Origin: Perognathus longimembris pacificus
Lineage: Eukaryota; Chordata; Mammalia; Rodentia; Heteromyidae
Length of the DNA stretch: 64,000 nt
Assembly: GCF_023159225.1 (NCBI RefSeq)
Contig: NC_063161.1
Span: 4,218,274 to 4,282,273 of the forward strand
Direction: 5' to 3'
Part shown: in pieces, positions 23,139 to 33,900 of the stretch
Position numbering within the stretch: position 1 is the first letter of the stretch
Layout: every line of letters starts with the position of its first letter
Program-made: the position numbers and the translations under genes
The notes under the pieces: model-generated
Seen by the model: the letters and a program-made list of their open reading frames with translations, nothing else
Told to the model about the DNA's origin: nothing
Database searches by the model: none

Positions 23139-23342
23139 GGGCTGGGAGTATGGCCTAGTGGCAAGAGTATTTGCCTCCTACACATGAAGCTCTCAGTTCG
23201 ATTCCCCAGCACCACATATATGGAAAACGGCCAGAAGGGGCGCTGTGGCTCAGGTGGCAGAGTGCTAGCCTTGAGCGGGAAGAAGCCAGGGACAGTGCTC
23301 AGGCCCTGAGTCCAAGGCCCAGGACTAGGGGAAAAAAAAAAA
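23139..23342 (+). mobile_element. Dimeric ID-like SINE, left copy
   Basis: Starts GGGCTGGGAGTATGGCCTAG, with B-box-like GTTCGATTCCCCAGC, second monomer GGGGCGCTGTGGCTCAGG, and an A-tail. Typical tRNA-derived retroposon. The partner is 57750-57954. Confidence 0.87.
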
Positions 23343-23353
23343 CTCAAGGACTT

Positions 23354-23592
23354 GGCCGGTGGCTCACGCCTGTCATCCTAGCTACACAGAAGGCTGAGGT
23401 CTGAGGATCGCAGTTCAAAGCCAGCTTAGGAAGAAAGTCCAGGAGACTCTCATCTCCAACTAACCACCAGAAAACCAGAAGTGGCGCTGTGGCTCGAGTG
23501 GTAGAGCGCCAGCCTTGAGCTGAGGAGCTCAGGGACAGCGCCCAGGCCCAGAGTTCAAGCCCCACGACCGACAGAAAAAATAAAAATAAAAA
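23354..23592 (+). mobile_element. Composite SINE (B1-like plus ID-like), left copy
   Basis: GGCCGGTGGCTCACGCCTGTC start, ID-like GAAGTGGCGCTGTGGCTCGA half with GTTCAAGCCCC, and an AAAATAAAAATAAAAA tail. The least diverged composite element in the window. The partner is 57965-58205. Confidence 0.87.
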
Positions 23593-24369
23593 GGCCACCC
23601 CAAGGCCTTGCAGTCTCGTCTCACTCGGCTTTTCCCTTCAAGGTGCTTTAGCGTTTGAGCCACAGCTCCACTTCCGGAGCTTCGGCTGTTTCGCTGGAGA
23701 CCAAACTCCCAGAGACTTTTCTGCCCAGGCTGGCTTCAAAGCACAGTTCCCGGACCTCAGCCCCCGGGGTAGCGGCGCCCGGCGCTCCGTGTGTCTACCT
23801 GGCGCTCGCAGGGGTGCGGCTGGCGGCTGGTCTGGGCGGTGGCAGCTCTGGGTGTAAAGACAGACACGCACGGGCCGACGCCCCAGCCGGGGCCCCCGGG
23901 CTCCCAGGTGCCGGCTGGGGCCGACGCCCAGGCCCCCACGAAAGAGAAGGCTCCGTCCCGCAGACCCTGCCTGCCAGAGCCCAGCCTCCGGTCCTGCCAA
24001 GAGCTGCCCATCGGCCCCCGGGAGAGAACGGGAGGCCCAGCTGGAAACCGACTCAAGGAAAAGAATCCACTAGGGAGCCTCTGGGGAACCCAGCCCTGTG
24101 CCCCCCGGAAGCACGAGCCAGCCCCAGCCAGCCAGGCTGCGCCGGGAGGACGGCTCCCCAGTGACAGCCCAGCCGCCTTCCGGAACCTTCTCTGATGAAC
24201 ACTCTGCCTGCCTGACCTCCCCCACCCCATGGCCCAGGGCGGGGGGGGGGGCAAGCACGCGGAGAACCACCATGCGAGTCAGACCAGGGGGGCCCCTCGG
24301 GTCCTTCTCCGCGCGAACCTCAGGATGCCAGGGTCTCCCCAAGGGACGCGTCTCTGGGACTCGGTCTCC

Positions 24370-24605
24370 CCCCCCCGTCCACGTCAATGAGAGCGCCTGC
24401 CACCGTCCTGGTGCTCGATCGAACTCAGGTGTTTGCCCTCCCACGCAGCTTTGTGACTCACAGCCGGCGCTCTACCGCGTGAACCGCGCCCCCCGGGCCA
24501 GCTTTTTGCTAGTTCATCGAAGGACGGAGTCTCTCCGACTTTTCCTACAATCCTCAGACCTCAGCCTCCTCTCGTTAGGGCTGCAGGCGTGCGTGAGCCA
24601 CCCGC
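24370..24605 (-). mobile_element. Diverged composite SINE next to exon 1, left copy
   Basis: Reverse-strand element (GGTGCTCGATCGAACTCAGG, CCTCAGACCTCAGCCTCC, GTGCGTGAGCC) about 50 bp from the exon 1 donor. The partner is 59005-59238. Confidence 0.6.
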
Positions 24606-24658
24606 AACTTCCGTCAGCCCCCTCCCTCCCCCCTCCCCCTCCCCCCCCCCGCACTTAC

Positions 24659-24882
24659 ATCTGCACGTGGGGCGGCTGGAAGCGGCCCTGGTTGATGTTG
24701 TAGAAGGTGAAGGCCTGGGTGGGGTTGGCGCTGTACTCGTCCACCTCGATGATGAGCCGGCCGTGCTGGTGCCGGCGGCCGGCCATGGCGTGCGACTGCG
24801 AGAAGGCCATTCCCAGGCCGCAGGGGAGCAGGGCCAGCGCCTCGGCCTTCAGGACGCCCGGGCCCCACCTAGAACGCCACAT
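24659..24882 (-). CDS. MPPED1: MPPED1 coding exon 1, left copy
   Basis: Same 224 nt as 59294-59517, with ATG at 24880-24882 and a GTAAGT donor starting at 24658. Intact by itself but joined to a frameshifted exon 2. Confidence 0.85.
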
Positions 24883-25631
24883 GGACCCCCGCCGGCCGCC
24901 GGGGCATCGCCTGCCGCCCGGGCCCCCGCCAGACCTGCGAACACACTGAGGGAGGACACGGAGCAGAACCGGGCGACAGTTAATCTGTGTGCGATTTGCT
25001 TTATTTAATGTCAGATGAAGATTTAGAAAGAGGGAGGGCGGGTGGGGGGGGGAGAAAGAAAGAAAACACACGGTCGTGCAGCTCAAAAACTCATTACGAA
25101 TCTTTCCGACTCAGCAGTTTGATGAATATACTTTGGTAAAAAGGAAAGGGAAGGGAGGGGACGGGGGGCAAGCGCGCGGCGCCCGGCCCTGCGTGTGGAC
25201 GCGCGGAGGACGTTCCGGGAGCTTTCACCAAGTCCTCCGGGCCCCGGATGACAGGAGGCTCCTGGGTTGTCAATAGGGACGTCACGTTTCGCTTTTCAGA
25301 ATTGGGGGGCATCGAGGATTCCCCCTCAACCTCACCCCCCCTCGTGCAACCCCCCCCCCACATGCCCACGCAGCCCCACGCCCCCACCCCAGCAAGCCTG
25401 GGCAGGCGGGGACATGGGAGGAAATTCCTTCTCCTCTATCCGCTTAGCCTCCAGGTAGCTTTCGGCGACACCCAGACTTGGGGTTTCCCCGGAGGGGAGG
25501 GCCAAGCACCCCTCAGTTCAGGGGGTGGGGGGGAGGCAGAGGGTGGGGGGGACTCCCCCCCCATTCAGATCCCACAACCCCCCCTCCTCCCCATGGACGC
25601 CTGAGTCCTCGTCGATCGACCGCAGCTGGTG

Positions 25632-26131
25632 NNNNNNNNNNNNNNNNNNNNNNNNNNNNNNNNNNNNNNNNNNNNNNNNNNNNNNNNNNNNNNNNNNNNN
25701 NNNNNNNNNNNNNNNNNNNNNNNNNNNNNNNNNNNNNNNNNNNNNNNNNNNNNNNNNNNNNNNNNNNNNNNNNNNNNNNNNNNNNNNNNNNNNNNNNNNN
25801 NNNNNNNNNNNNNNNNNNNNNNNNNNNNNNNNNNNNNNNNNNNNNNNNNNNNNNNNNNNNNNNNNNNNNNNNNNNNNNNNNNNNNNNNNNNNNNNNNNNN
25901 NNNNNNNNNNNNNNNNNNNNNNNNNNNNNNNNNNNNNNNNNNNNNNNNNNNNNNNNNNNNNNNNNNNNNNNNNNNNNNNNNNNNNNNNNNNNNNNNNNNN
26001 NNNNNNNNNNNNNNNNNNNNNNNNNNNNNNNNNNNNNNNNNNNNNNNNNNNNNNNNNNNNNNNNNNNNNNNNNNNNNNNNNNNNNNNNNNNNNNNNNNNN
26101 NNNNNNNNNNNNNNNNNNNNNNNNNNNNNNN
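25632..26131. other. Assembly gap of 500 N
   Basis: Exactly 500 unknown bases, a round number used as a placeholder in scaffolding, so the true size is unknown. It separates the end of the left copy from the region just downstream of the MPPED1 poly(A) site. Confidence 0.99.
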
Positions 26132-26324
26132 CAGGGCTCCCCTAGGTAGGTGTGGGCAGGGGGAGGGCTGGGACACCCCCCCCAATGCTGCGCAAACCCC
26201 GCCCAGGGAAACTGAGGCTGGGAGGGGTCTCCGTGTGGATGGACATGGACCTGGGAGACCCCCCCCCCGTCACCTCCCCACCCCACGCCCAGACACGCAC
26301 CCCAGGGGAGCAGCGCAGGGACCT

Positions 26325-27835
26325 CGCTTTCTTTTTACAAAGACTTTATTGTCTGACATGCTTGACAAAAGAAAACATTACAGCCACGATCAAGTTATGC
26401 CGAGATGACGGGCGGCGCCCCCCGCCCCCGAGGCTCTGAGCCGGCGCCGCCTCCGCAGCTTCCCTCCCGCATAAAAATACGCCGTGCTCTGAAGATACCT
26501 TAGGAAAAAACTTTGTAAGTTCAGAGTCCTTGGTCCGCGTGGAAATGGAGTAGAGGCGCCAGCGACGCCGCACCAGGCTCTCTGCTCCACACGCGGCATG
26601 CGTCTGAGGCACCGGAGAGACGGGGGGGGGGTCCCCCCCAGCCACCCCGAGTGCCTAGGCAGGAGGGCTGCAGCCCAGACAGCGCAGCTGTCCCAGCCCG
26701 CCCAGGGCACGGGGGGCTCCAGGAACGTGGCCCCGCGCAGCCTCCCCGATTGATTGATCCCCCAGATCACCGACGCTGGGCTCAGAGTTGGAGGCTCCCC
26801 GGGGTGCCAGGGGCTCTAGCGGGGGACGAGCCGGTTTGCAACAAGACCCCTCAAAACGAAAGCCTTGGTCCATGAACTGCTTGTTGGGAGAGAAGGGTGG
26901 GAGACACTGGAGACCGGGGTTCGGGTCCTGCCACCGCCCTTCTTGCGCTGTGCGTCCTCGGCAGGTTACCCCCCTCTGGGGCCTGCATCACCTAGCGAGG
27001 GGAGCGGGTACCTACCTTGCAGCGCTGTCTGCACCCCAGCTGCACCGTGCGAGCAGCCTTCACCTGAGGGCCTCGCGATGCAAACGGGGTGCAAAGCCGT
27101 CGTCATGAGAACCGACGAGACCATGCCGCGCCACGTTAGGAGTCAAAGTGAATGCAAAAGAGAACCCGCCGCGAACGTGTTAAAGAAGGACCCCGCCTGC
27201 CCCCGCCCACCCGACGGCTCGTCCCCTCCCCCGCTTCCGGAAGAGTCCACCGCCTCCGCCCCACGGGGGGCTGCCGCCCTGCCCGACACGGGGGTCACAG
27301 CAGAGCGATCCCCAGGGGGAGGGGGAGGGAGAGGCGCAGTGCACTTTGTGGGAGGGGTGCGTGCGTGCGTGTGAGCGCAGGGGCGCCGATTCCGGGCCCC
27401 CAAATGGTGCGTGGAGGAGCGAGGACTCGGGCAGACGCCTGGGCCCCGGGCCCCGAAGAGCGAGGGGGACGGAGCCAGGCCAGCTCCTGGGGAGCGAGGG
27501 GCGCTCAGGACGGCTCGGTGGCTGCTGGCGGGAGCAGGACCCCGTCCCCTGGGCCTCGCGGGGCGTCCGGGCTCCGAGAAGCCCTCGCCGCCCAGCCCTG
27601 GGGTCACAGGCGCTCAGCCCCACTGGCGGGTCCTTTGTGCAAGAATTCCAAAACCAGCCCACGAGCAATGGCGTCTCAACCCCCGAGGCTGCGCAGCGCG
27701 GGGCGCGAAGGCGGCTCCCGCCCCGATGGCCCCGCCGCGGGCGGCTCTGGTCCAGCCGGGGCCCGGCACGTGGCGGCCCCGCCGGTCCCGTCCAGCCTGC
27801 GCTGCGTGGAGGAAGGGGGGCTGGGACGCCGGGGC
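26325..27835 (-). other. MPPED1: MPPED1 3' untranslated region
   Basis: About 1.5 kb from the stop codon to the poly(A) signal with no competing gene and no clear repeat array. The length is set by the AATAAA on the minus strand at 26345-26350; the cleavage site is placed roughly 20 nt downstream by rule of thumb. Confidence 0.65.
26345..26350 (-). terminator. MPPED1: MPPED1 polyadenylation signal AATAAA
   Basis: Canonical hexamer on the minus strand (TTTATT on the plus strand) in an A/T-rich stretch, the only good candidate found downstream of exon 6. It lies about 210 bp from the contig edge at 26132. Confidence 0.7.
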
Positions 27836-27954
27836 TCAGGAGTTCCGGGGCGTGGGGAGGTCGATGACGATGGGCGGGTTCACGGGCTGGTAGTTCACAG
27901 TGCACACAGAGGCGTTCACGTAGGTGGTCGTGCCGTCCGCCATGACACCATAGC
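27836..27954 (-). CDS. MPPED1: MPPED1 coding exon 6 (C-terminus and stop)
   Basis: Residues 289-326, from [10 protein letters not shown] to DLPTPRNS, followed by TGA at 27836-27838. The acceptor CAG is at 27955-27957. It completes the phosphoesterase fold ([15 protein letters not shown] region). Confidence 0.95.
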
Positions 27955-30900
27955 CTGCAAGGGAAGCGGGCGCCCGTCAGGCGGGGCCCCCGCCCTGAGG
28001 ACCGCGGGTGTCCACGGCGGGACACCCATCGCTTCTCAAGCGAGCAGGGGAGAAGCGTCCCGGCTAGCACGGGGCAGGGAGGACCTGACCTAGTGCCGGC
28101 ACCGGCGGAGCTCAGCATGGCCCCACTGGCATTGCCATTCCTACCTCGTCTCCATCATTGTGAGTGTGGTCCCTGTGGTCTCCACCGTCACTACCTCCAT
28201 CACCATCATTACCACCTCCATCACCACCATCTCCACCATCTCCACCTCCATCACCAACATCACCACCTCCATCACCACCACCTCTATCACTATCACCTCT
28301 GTCACCTCCATCACTATCACCTCCATCACCATCACCTCCATAACCACCTCCAACACCTCCATCACCACCTCCATCACTATCACCTCCATCACCACCACCT
28401 CCATCACCACCTCCATCACCACCTCCATCACCACCATCACCACCACCTCCATCACCACCACCTCCCATCACCACCACCTCCATCACCACCACCTCCATCA
28501 CCACCTCCATCACCACCACCATCACCTCCATCACCACCTCCATCACCATCACCTCCATCACTATCACCTCCGTCACCATCACCTCCATCACCACCTCCAA
28601 CACCTCCATCACCACCTCCATCACTATCACCTCCACCACCATCACCTCCACCACCATCACCTCCATCACCACCTCCACCATCACCTCCATCACCACCATC
28701 ACCTCCATCACCACCACCTCTATCACCTCCATCACCACCACCTCCATCACCACACCTCCATCACTATCATCTCCGTCACCTCCATCACCACCACCTCCAT
28801 CACCACCACCTCCATCACTATCATCTCCGTCACCTCCATCACCACCACCTCCATCACCACCTCCATCACCACCACCTCCATCACTATCATCTCCGTCACC
28901 TCCATCACCACCATCACCTCCATCACCTCCATCACCACCACCTCCATCACCACCTCCATCACCACCTCCATCACCCCATCCCCGCTGTTGCTGCCGTCAT
29001 CTCTGTCACCACGGCCCCTATCTTCATCACCTCCATCGCCGTGTCATCACCGCCACCATCACGGTGGCCAGGATGTCATCACACGTGGTGCTCGTCACGG
29101 TCTTTGCCTCGGTCCTCCCCGTCAGCACCACCGTGTCACCAGCATTCTGGTCGTGGCCACCATCGCCTTGCTGTTCTCTCCCACCTCACCACCCCCTCTA
29201 CTCCCCGATGTCGTCCCCCTCCTCTTTGGAGCCCATCCTGTGGGGTGTGGGTGGGTCTGCACAGGGACGGAGCTGGCGCGCAGTGGCTGTCCCCGGCCCG
29301 GGCCCCACCCGCCCGCTCTGGGGCTGGGCTCTGCTTGCCTGCCTGCTGCCCCGGGCCAGCAAGTTTGGACCCGGCGGGGGGGGCCTTGGTTCCCCCACAG
29401 ACGGAGGCTCAGGGGGGGTTGGTCACTTCTGGGGAGCCCCCGCATGGCCTCGTCCGGTGTTCCAAGAGTCGCAGGGCTCTGAGGCCCCGCCCCAGCCTCC
29501 CCAGCTCTCCCCGCGGGAGCACGGCGTGCGCGAGGCCCTGCGGTGGCCAGCGGACACGGGTCCTTGTCCCGGCTGCGACGCGGAGGCAGGAATGGCAGGC
29601 TGAGCACCGCGGTGCCCTCCAAGGGCCGGGCCAGCGCCTGTGTCCCTCCCACCCCCCCCCCCCCCCGCCGCTGACCTTCATGGATGTGGCCGAAGACGTG
29701 CAGGCGCGGCTGGACGCGCCGCTGCACCGTGTTCAGCAGCTCCACGCACCCCACGCGCTGCATCTTCTTGGGGACCCAGTCCAGGAAGCCTGCGCAGGGA
29801 GATGACAGCAGTGATGTCAGGGTGGAGGGCCCAGCCCCACGCCTAGCACCCCGGGGGGGTGGCCCGGAGCTGGGTCGTGGACCACAGGCCAGGGGTCCCC
29901 ACACAGCAGCGCCCACTGACCCTGAGGGGAGGGAGGTTCCCCCTGCAGAGAGAAACAACCGGGGCACCCAGCACCCAGAGCTGGAGGCAGAGCGGGGCTC
30001 CCCATGGCCCAGAGCCGAAGCTGGGGGCAGAGCTGGGGGCAGAGCGGGGCTCCCCATGGCCCAGAGCCGAAGCTGGGGGCAGAGCTGGGGGCAGAGCCGG
30101 GCTCCCCATGGCCCGGGAGCCAGAGCTCCCTCTGGAAACTTCCTAGGACAAATGGCACAAAACCATGACAGTGATCTCCAGGTACTACAGGCGGCTCACG
30201 CAGCCCTGCCTGTGTCCACTCAGCTGTCAGCCCCTGGGGTCCACCAGCCCCGGAGCCACCAGCCCCGGAGCCACCAGCCCCCAGGAGCCACCAGCACAGA
30301 GCCCCCAGCCCAGAGCCCCCAGCCCAGAGTCCCCCAGCCCCCAGAGCCACCAGCCCCGGAGCCACCAGCCCCCAGAGCCCCCAGCCCAGAGCCCCCAGCC
30401 CAGAGCCCCCAGCCCAGAGCCACCAGCCCCGAAGCCACCAGCCCCGAGCCCCCAGCCCAGAGCCCCCAGCCCCCAGAGCCACCAGCCCCGAAGCCACCAG
30501 CCCCGAGCCCCAGCCCAGAGCCCCCAGCCCAGAGCCACCAGCCCCCAAAGCCACCAGCCCCAGAGCCACCAGCCCCGGAGCCCCCCATCTGGCGGCCGCC
30601 TCCCATGGCTGCACAAATGGAAACTACTTGATTGCTCCCGCGAGCATCGGCTCCCCCCGCCCCTCTGCACTGGCAGAAGGGGGAGCCACGCGCCAGGTGG
30701 CACAGCAGGCAGAGGGAAGGGGGGACGGAACGGCAAACGCCCCAGGAAATGGCAAGAAGGCAGACACGGGCTCTAAGTCCCACGTTTGCTGCTCCTGCGC
30801 CGCCTCCAGCGCCTCCGCTCGTCCAGCCATCGGGAGAGCACGGAGGGAGGGAGCCGGCCACGCCACTGCCACGGAGCCCACCAGGCACGGACCACGCCGA

Positions 30901-33900
30901 CCGGGAAGGATTTGGCCCACTGTTGGGAGGCTGGGGGGGCGCACTTCCTGGGCGCTAGACGGGGTTGGAAGGGGCGGGACTCAAGACTGGGGATTCAAGG
31001 CCACAGAGGTCCGAGGAGAGGGGCGCTGGCGTGGACGGGCGGGGGCTCAGCAGTGGCAGAGGCATGGAAGGAGCTGGAAGGCGGCTTAGATGTGGGATGC
31101 CGGGGGGGCACAGGAAACCGGGGGGACACAGGAAGTGGGTAGCCATTGACCAAGGGCCTCAGCTGGGGCCCAGCAGGGCAGAGGCGGCGGCTCCGTGCCG
31201 GGTGGAAGGGCCGGGCGCCGCGCGTGGGGCGGCCCGCAGCTCTTACCCAGGGGCGGCCCGTGGGTGATGAGGATGTCCACGCCGTCGGGGATGAGATTCC
31301 ACTTCTCCAGCAGCGCCTGGCCTCGCGGGAGGTTGAAGCCCCAGCCGTAGAACCAGGGCTGCCTAGGGGACAAGAGGGGCATTTCAGGGGCCGCCACGGC
31401 CCGTGCGCTCAGTGGAGGGCCACGGCCCGCGTGCTCAGTGGAGGGCCACGGCCCGCGTGCTCAGTGGAGGGCCACGGCCCGCGCGCTCAGTGGAGGGGCC
31501 ATGGCCTGCGCGCTCAGTGGAGGGGCCATGGCCCGCGCGCTCAGTGGATGGGGCCATGGCCTGCACGCTCACAGTGGAGGGCCACGGCCCGTGCACTCAG
31601 TGGATGGGGCCATGGCCTGCACGCTCATAGTGGAGGGGGCCACGGCCCGTGCGCTCAGTGGAGGGCCACGGCCCGCGTGCTCAGTGGAGGGGCCATGGCC
31701 TGCACGCTCATAGTGGAGGGGGCCACGGCCTGCGCGCTCAGTGGAGGGCCACGGCCCGCGTGCTCATAGTGGATGGGGCCACGGCCTGCGCGCTCAGTGG
31801 AGGGGCCATGGCCTGCACGCTCATAGTGGAGGGGGCCACGGCCCGTGCGCTCAGTGGAGGGGCCATGGCCTGCACGCTCATAGTGGAGGGGGCCACGGCC
31901 CGTGCGCTCAGTGGAGGGCCACGGCCCGCGTGCTCAGTGGAGGGGCCATGGCCTGCACGCTCATAGTGGAGGGGGCCACGGCCTGCGCGCTCAGTGGAGG
32001 GGCCATGGCCTGCACGCTCACAGTGGAGGGGCAGCCACAGACCCAACAGAAAACGGCCCAGGAGAAGGGAGGACTCCTAGACTGTGCCGGGCGGGACCGG
32101 AGGCTCAGACCAAGGGAGGGAAGCACTCCAAGGGGAGGCTCACGGCCCCCTCCATCAGCAGCTGCCAACCAGGCTCTCCACCCCCACATACGCTGTGGCC
32201 ACCACCATCTCCACCGTCTCCACCAAGGGCACCACCATCTCCACCGTCTCCACCAAAGTCACCACCATCTCCACCAAGGTCACCACCATCTCCACCAAAG
32301 TCTCCACCATCTCCACCAAGGTCACCACCATCTCCACCATCTCCACCAAGGTCACCACCATCTCCACCAAAGTCTCCACCATCTCCACCAAGGTCACCAC
32401 CATCTCCACCATCTCCACCAAGGTCTCCACCATCTCCACCAAAGTCTCCACCATCTCCACCAAGGTGACCACCATCTCCACCATCTCCACCAAGGTCTCC
32501 ACCATCTCCACCATCTCCACCAAGGTCACCACCATCTCCATCAAAGTCTCCACCATCTCCACCAAGGTCACCGCCATCTCCATCAAAGTCTCCACCATCT
32601 CCACCAAGGTCACCGCCATCTCCACCAAGGTCTTCACCAAGGTCTCCACCATCTCCACCAAGGTCACCATCGTTACAATGACCCCATCACCACCTCTACC
32701 ATCACCCTCACCCCACACCATCGCCATCACCACCACCATCATCGTTGCAATGATGCCATCGCCACCCTCTGTCACCCCATCTCCTCCTCCATCGCCCTCG
32801 CCATCTCTCCTGTCTCTCTCACCACCTCCCCCCTCCTCACCTCCTCCAGCGGCACCGCCCTCGCCCCTGACCCGGTGCCCTCGGGGGCTGGGCTGGACCC
32901 ACAGCCCGACCCAGAAGTTGGGGGGGCAACAAGGACAGGGTGTGGTCCGCCTTTGGAATGTCTCTGGGCACCCCAAAGCCAGGCAATGGGAAGAGGTCAC
33001 CACCCAGCTTGCATCTGGAATTGGGGAGCCGGTAGGGTTGGATCCCTGGGGGAAACTTCCAGAAGATGCTTCTGAGCCGCCTTGGGCAGGGCCTTTGCAG
33101 GGGGGGAGTAGAGGGGTGAGGACTCTTTGGGGGCCTCTAGGGCCTTCAAGCAGCCCGGGCTAGAGCAGGGGTGCCGAGGGATCCCCAGCAGGTGGCGGTT
33201 GCCTGCACCCTGGCCCTTGCGGCCCCCAGCTGAGTGCTGACCCCCAGGAGCTGCCGGTCACCGGGCTGGGAGCCCAGGGGCTGCAAAACCCGGGTTCAAA
33301 CCCGGCCCCCGAGCCAGCTCCGCCTCCCGCGGCCGAGAGCCGCTGCCTACCCGCCCAGCGCCCGGGCCGTCCACCCGCCCACGTCCAGCCCACACCCGCC
33401 ACAACCAGCCCATGCCCGCCATGTCCAGCCCACGCCCGTGTGTCCACCCCACCGCCCGGGCCGTCCACCCGCCCACGTCCAGCCCACACCCGCCACATCC
33501 AGCCCACCACCCTCCATGTCCAGCCCACCACCTGGACGTCCAGCCCACCACCCAGGCTCTGCACCTGCCCAAGACCACCCCATGTTCGCCACATCCAGCC
33601 CACCGCCCGGGCGTCCAGCCCATGGTGCGTGTGAACCCCACGCTCCGCGCGCCCAGCCCACGCCCGCATGTCCACCCCACACCCGCCACGTCCAGCCCAC
33701 CGCCCGGGCGTCCAGCCCATCACCTGGGCGTTTCAGCCCACTGCCCGCCACAGCCACCCCACCGCCCGGGCGTCCAGCCCATGCCCGCGCGTGAATCCCA
33801 CGCCTGCGCGCCCGGCCCGGCCCGCCCGGCCCCGGGGAAGGGCGGCGCATCCATCCCCAGCGAGGCGGGGAGGGAGACAGCTTGATGTCCCGGTTTCCGT

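Larger units (their letters stand above)
1971..24882 (-). pseudogene. MPPED1: Left-copy MPPED1 5' half, frameshifted and cut off by the window edge
   Basis: Contains second copies of coding exons 1-3 only, at 24659-24882, 18240-18420 and 1971-2196. Exons 4-6 would lie left of the window if present. Exon 2 is 181 nt instead of 182: one base is lost near 18342, shifting the frame after Ser100 and destroying the GD and GNHE motifs. Splice sites and exons 1 and 3 are otherwise intact, and introns match the right copy closely. This is either an allelic sequence kept by mistake in the assembly with a base error, or a very recent non-functional duplicate; I favour the first. Confidence 0.8.
1..25631. 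repeat. Left copy of a large direct duplication
   Basis: Collinear with 36034-60266 over its whole length, in the same orientation. The offset drifts from 36033 at the start to 34635 at the end, so this copy is about 1.4 kb longer net, mostly from tandem-repeat length differences. In one stretch compared by eye (9850-11300 against about 44990-46440) I saw about four substitutions in 1.45 kb. The match is already under way at base 1, so the true left end is outside the window. The right end is the N gap. Confidence 0.96.
29790..31246 (-). other. MPPED1: MPPED1 intron 4
   Basis: 1.46 kb intron with two tandem repeat arrays (about 29965-30120 and 30237-30592). Nothing else recognisable. Confidence 0.85.

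Noticed and set aside
23139..23342. Possible tRNA-Ala genes with A-box and B-box motifs
   Set aside because: They are tRNA-derived SINEs: dimeric, diverged, followed by A-tails and present many times.
1971..24882. A second functional MPPED1 paralogue in the left copy
   Set aside because: Exon 2 is frameshifted, exons 4-6 are absent from the window, and intron sequence is as similar as exon sequence, so there is no sign of selection on a separate gene.
25478..26408. Open frames spanning the N block
   Set aside because: They are artefacts of translating 500 unknown bases.
28093..29805. His-rich 570-codon open frame, antisense to MPPED1
   Set aside because: It is the CCATCA/CCACCA array read in one frame, and its end overlaps MPPED1 exon 5 on the opposite strand.
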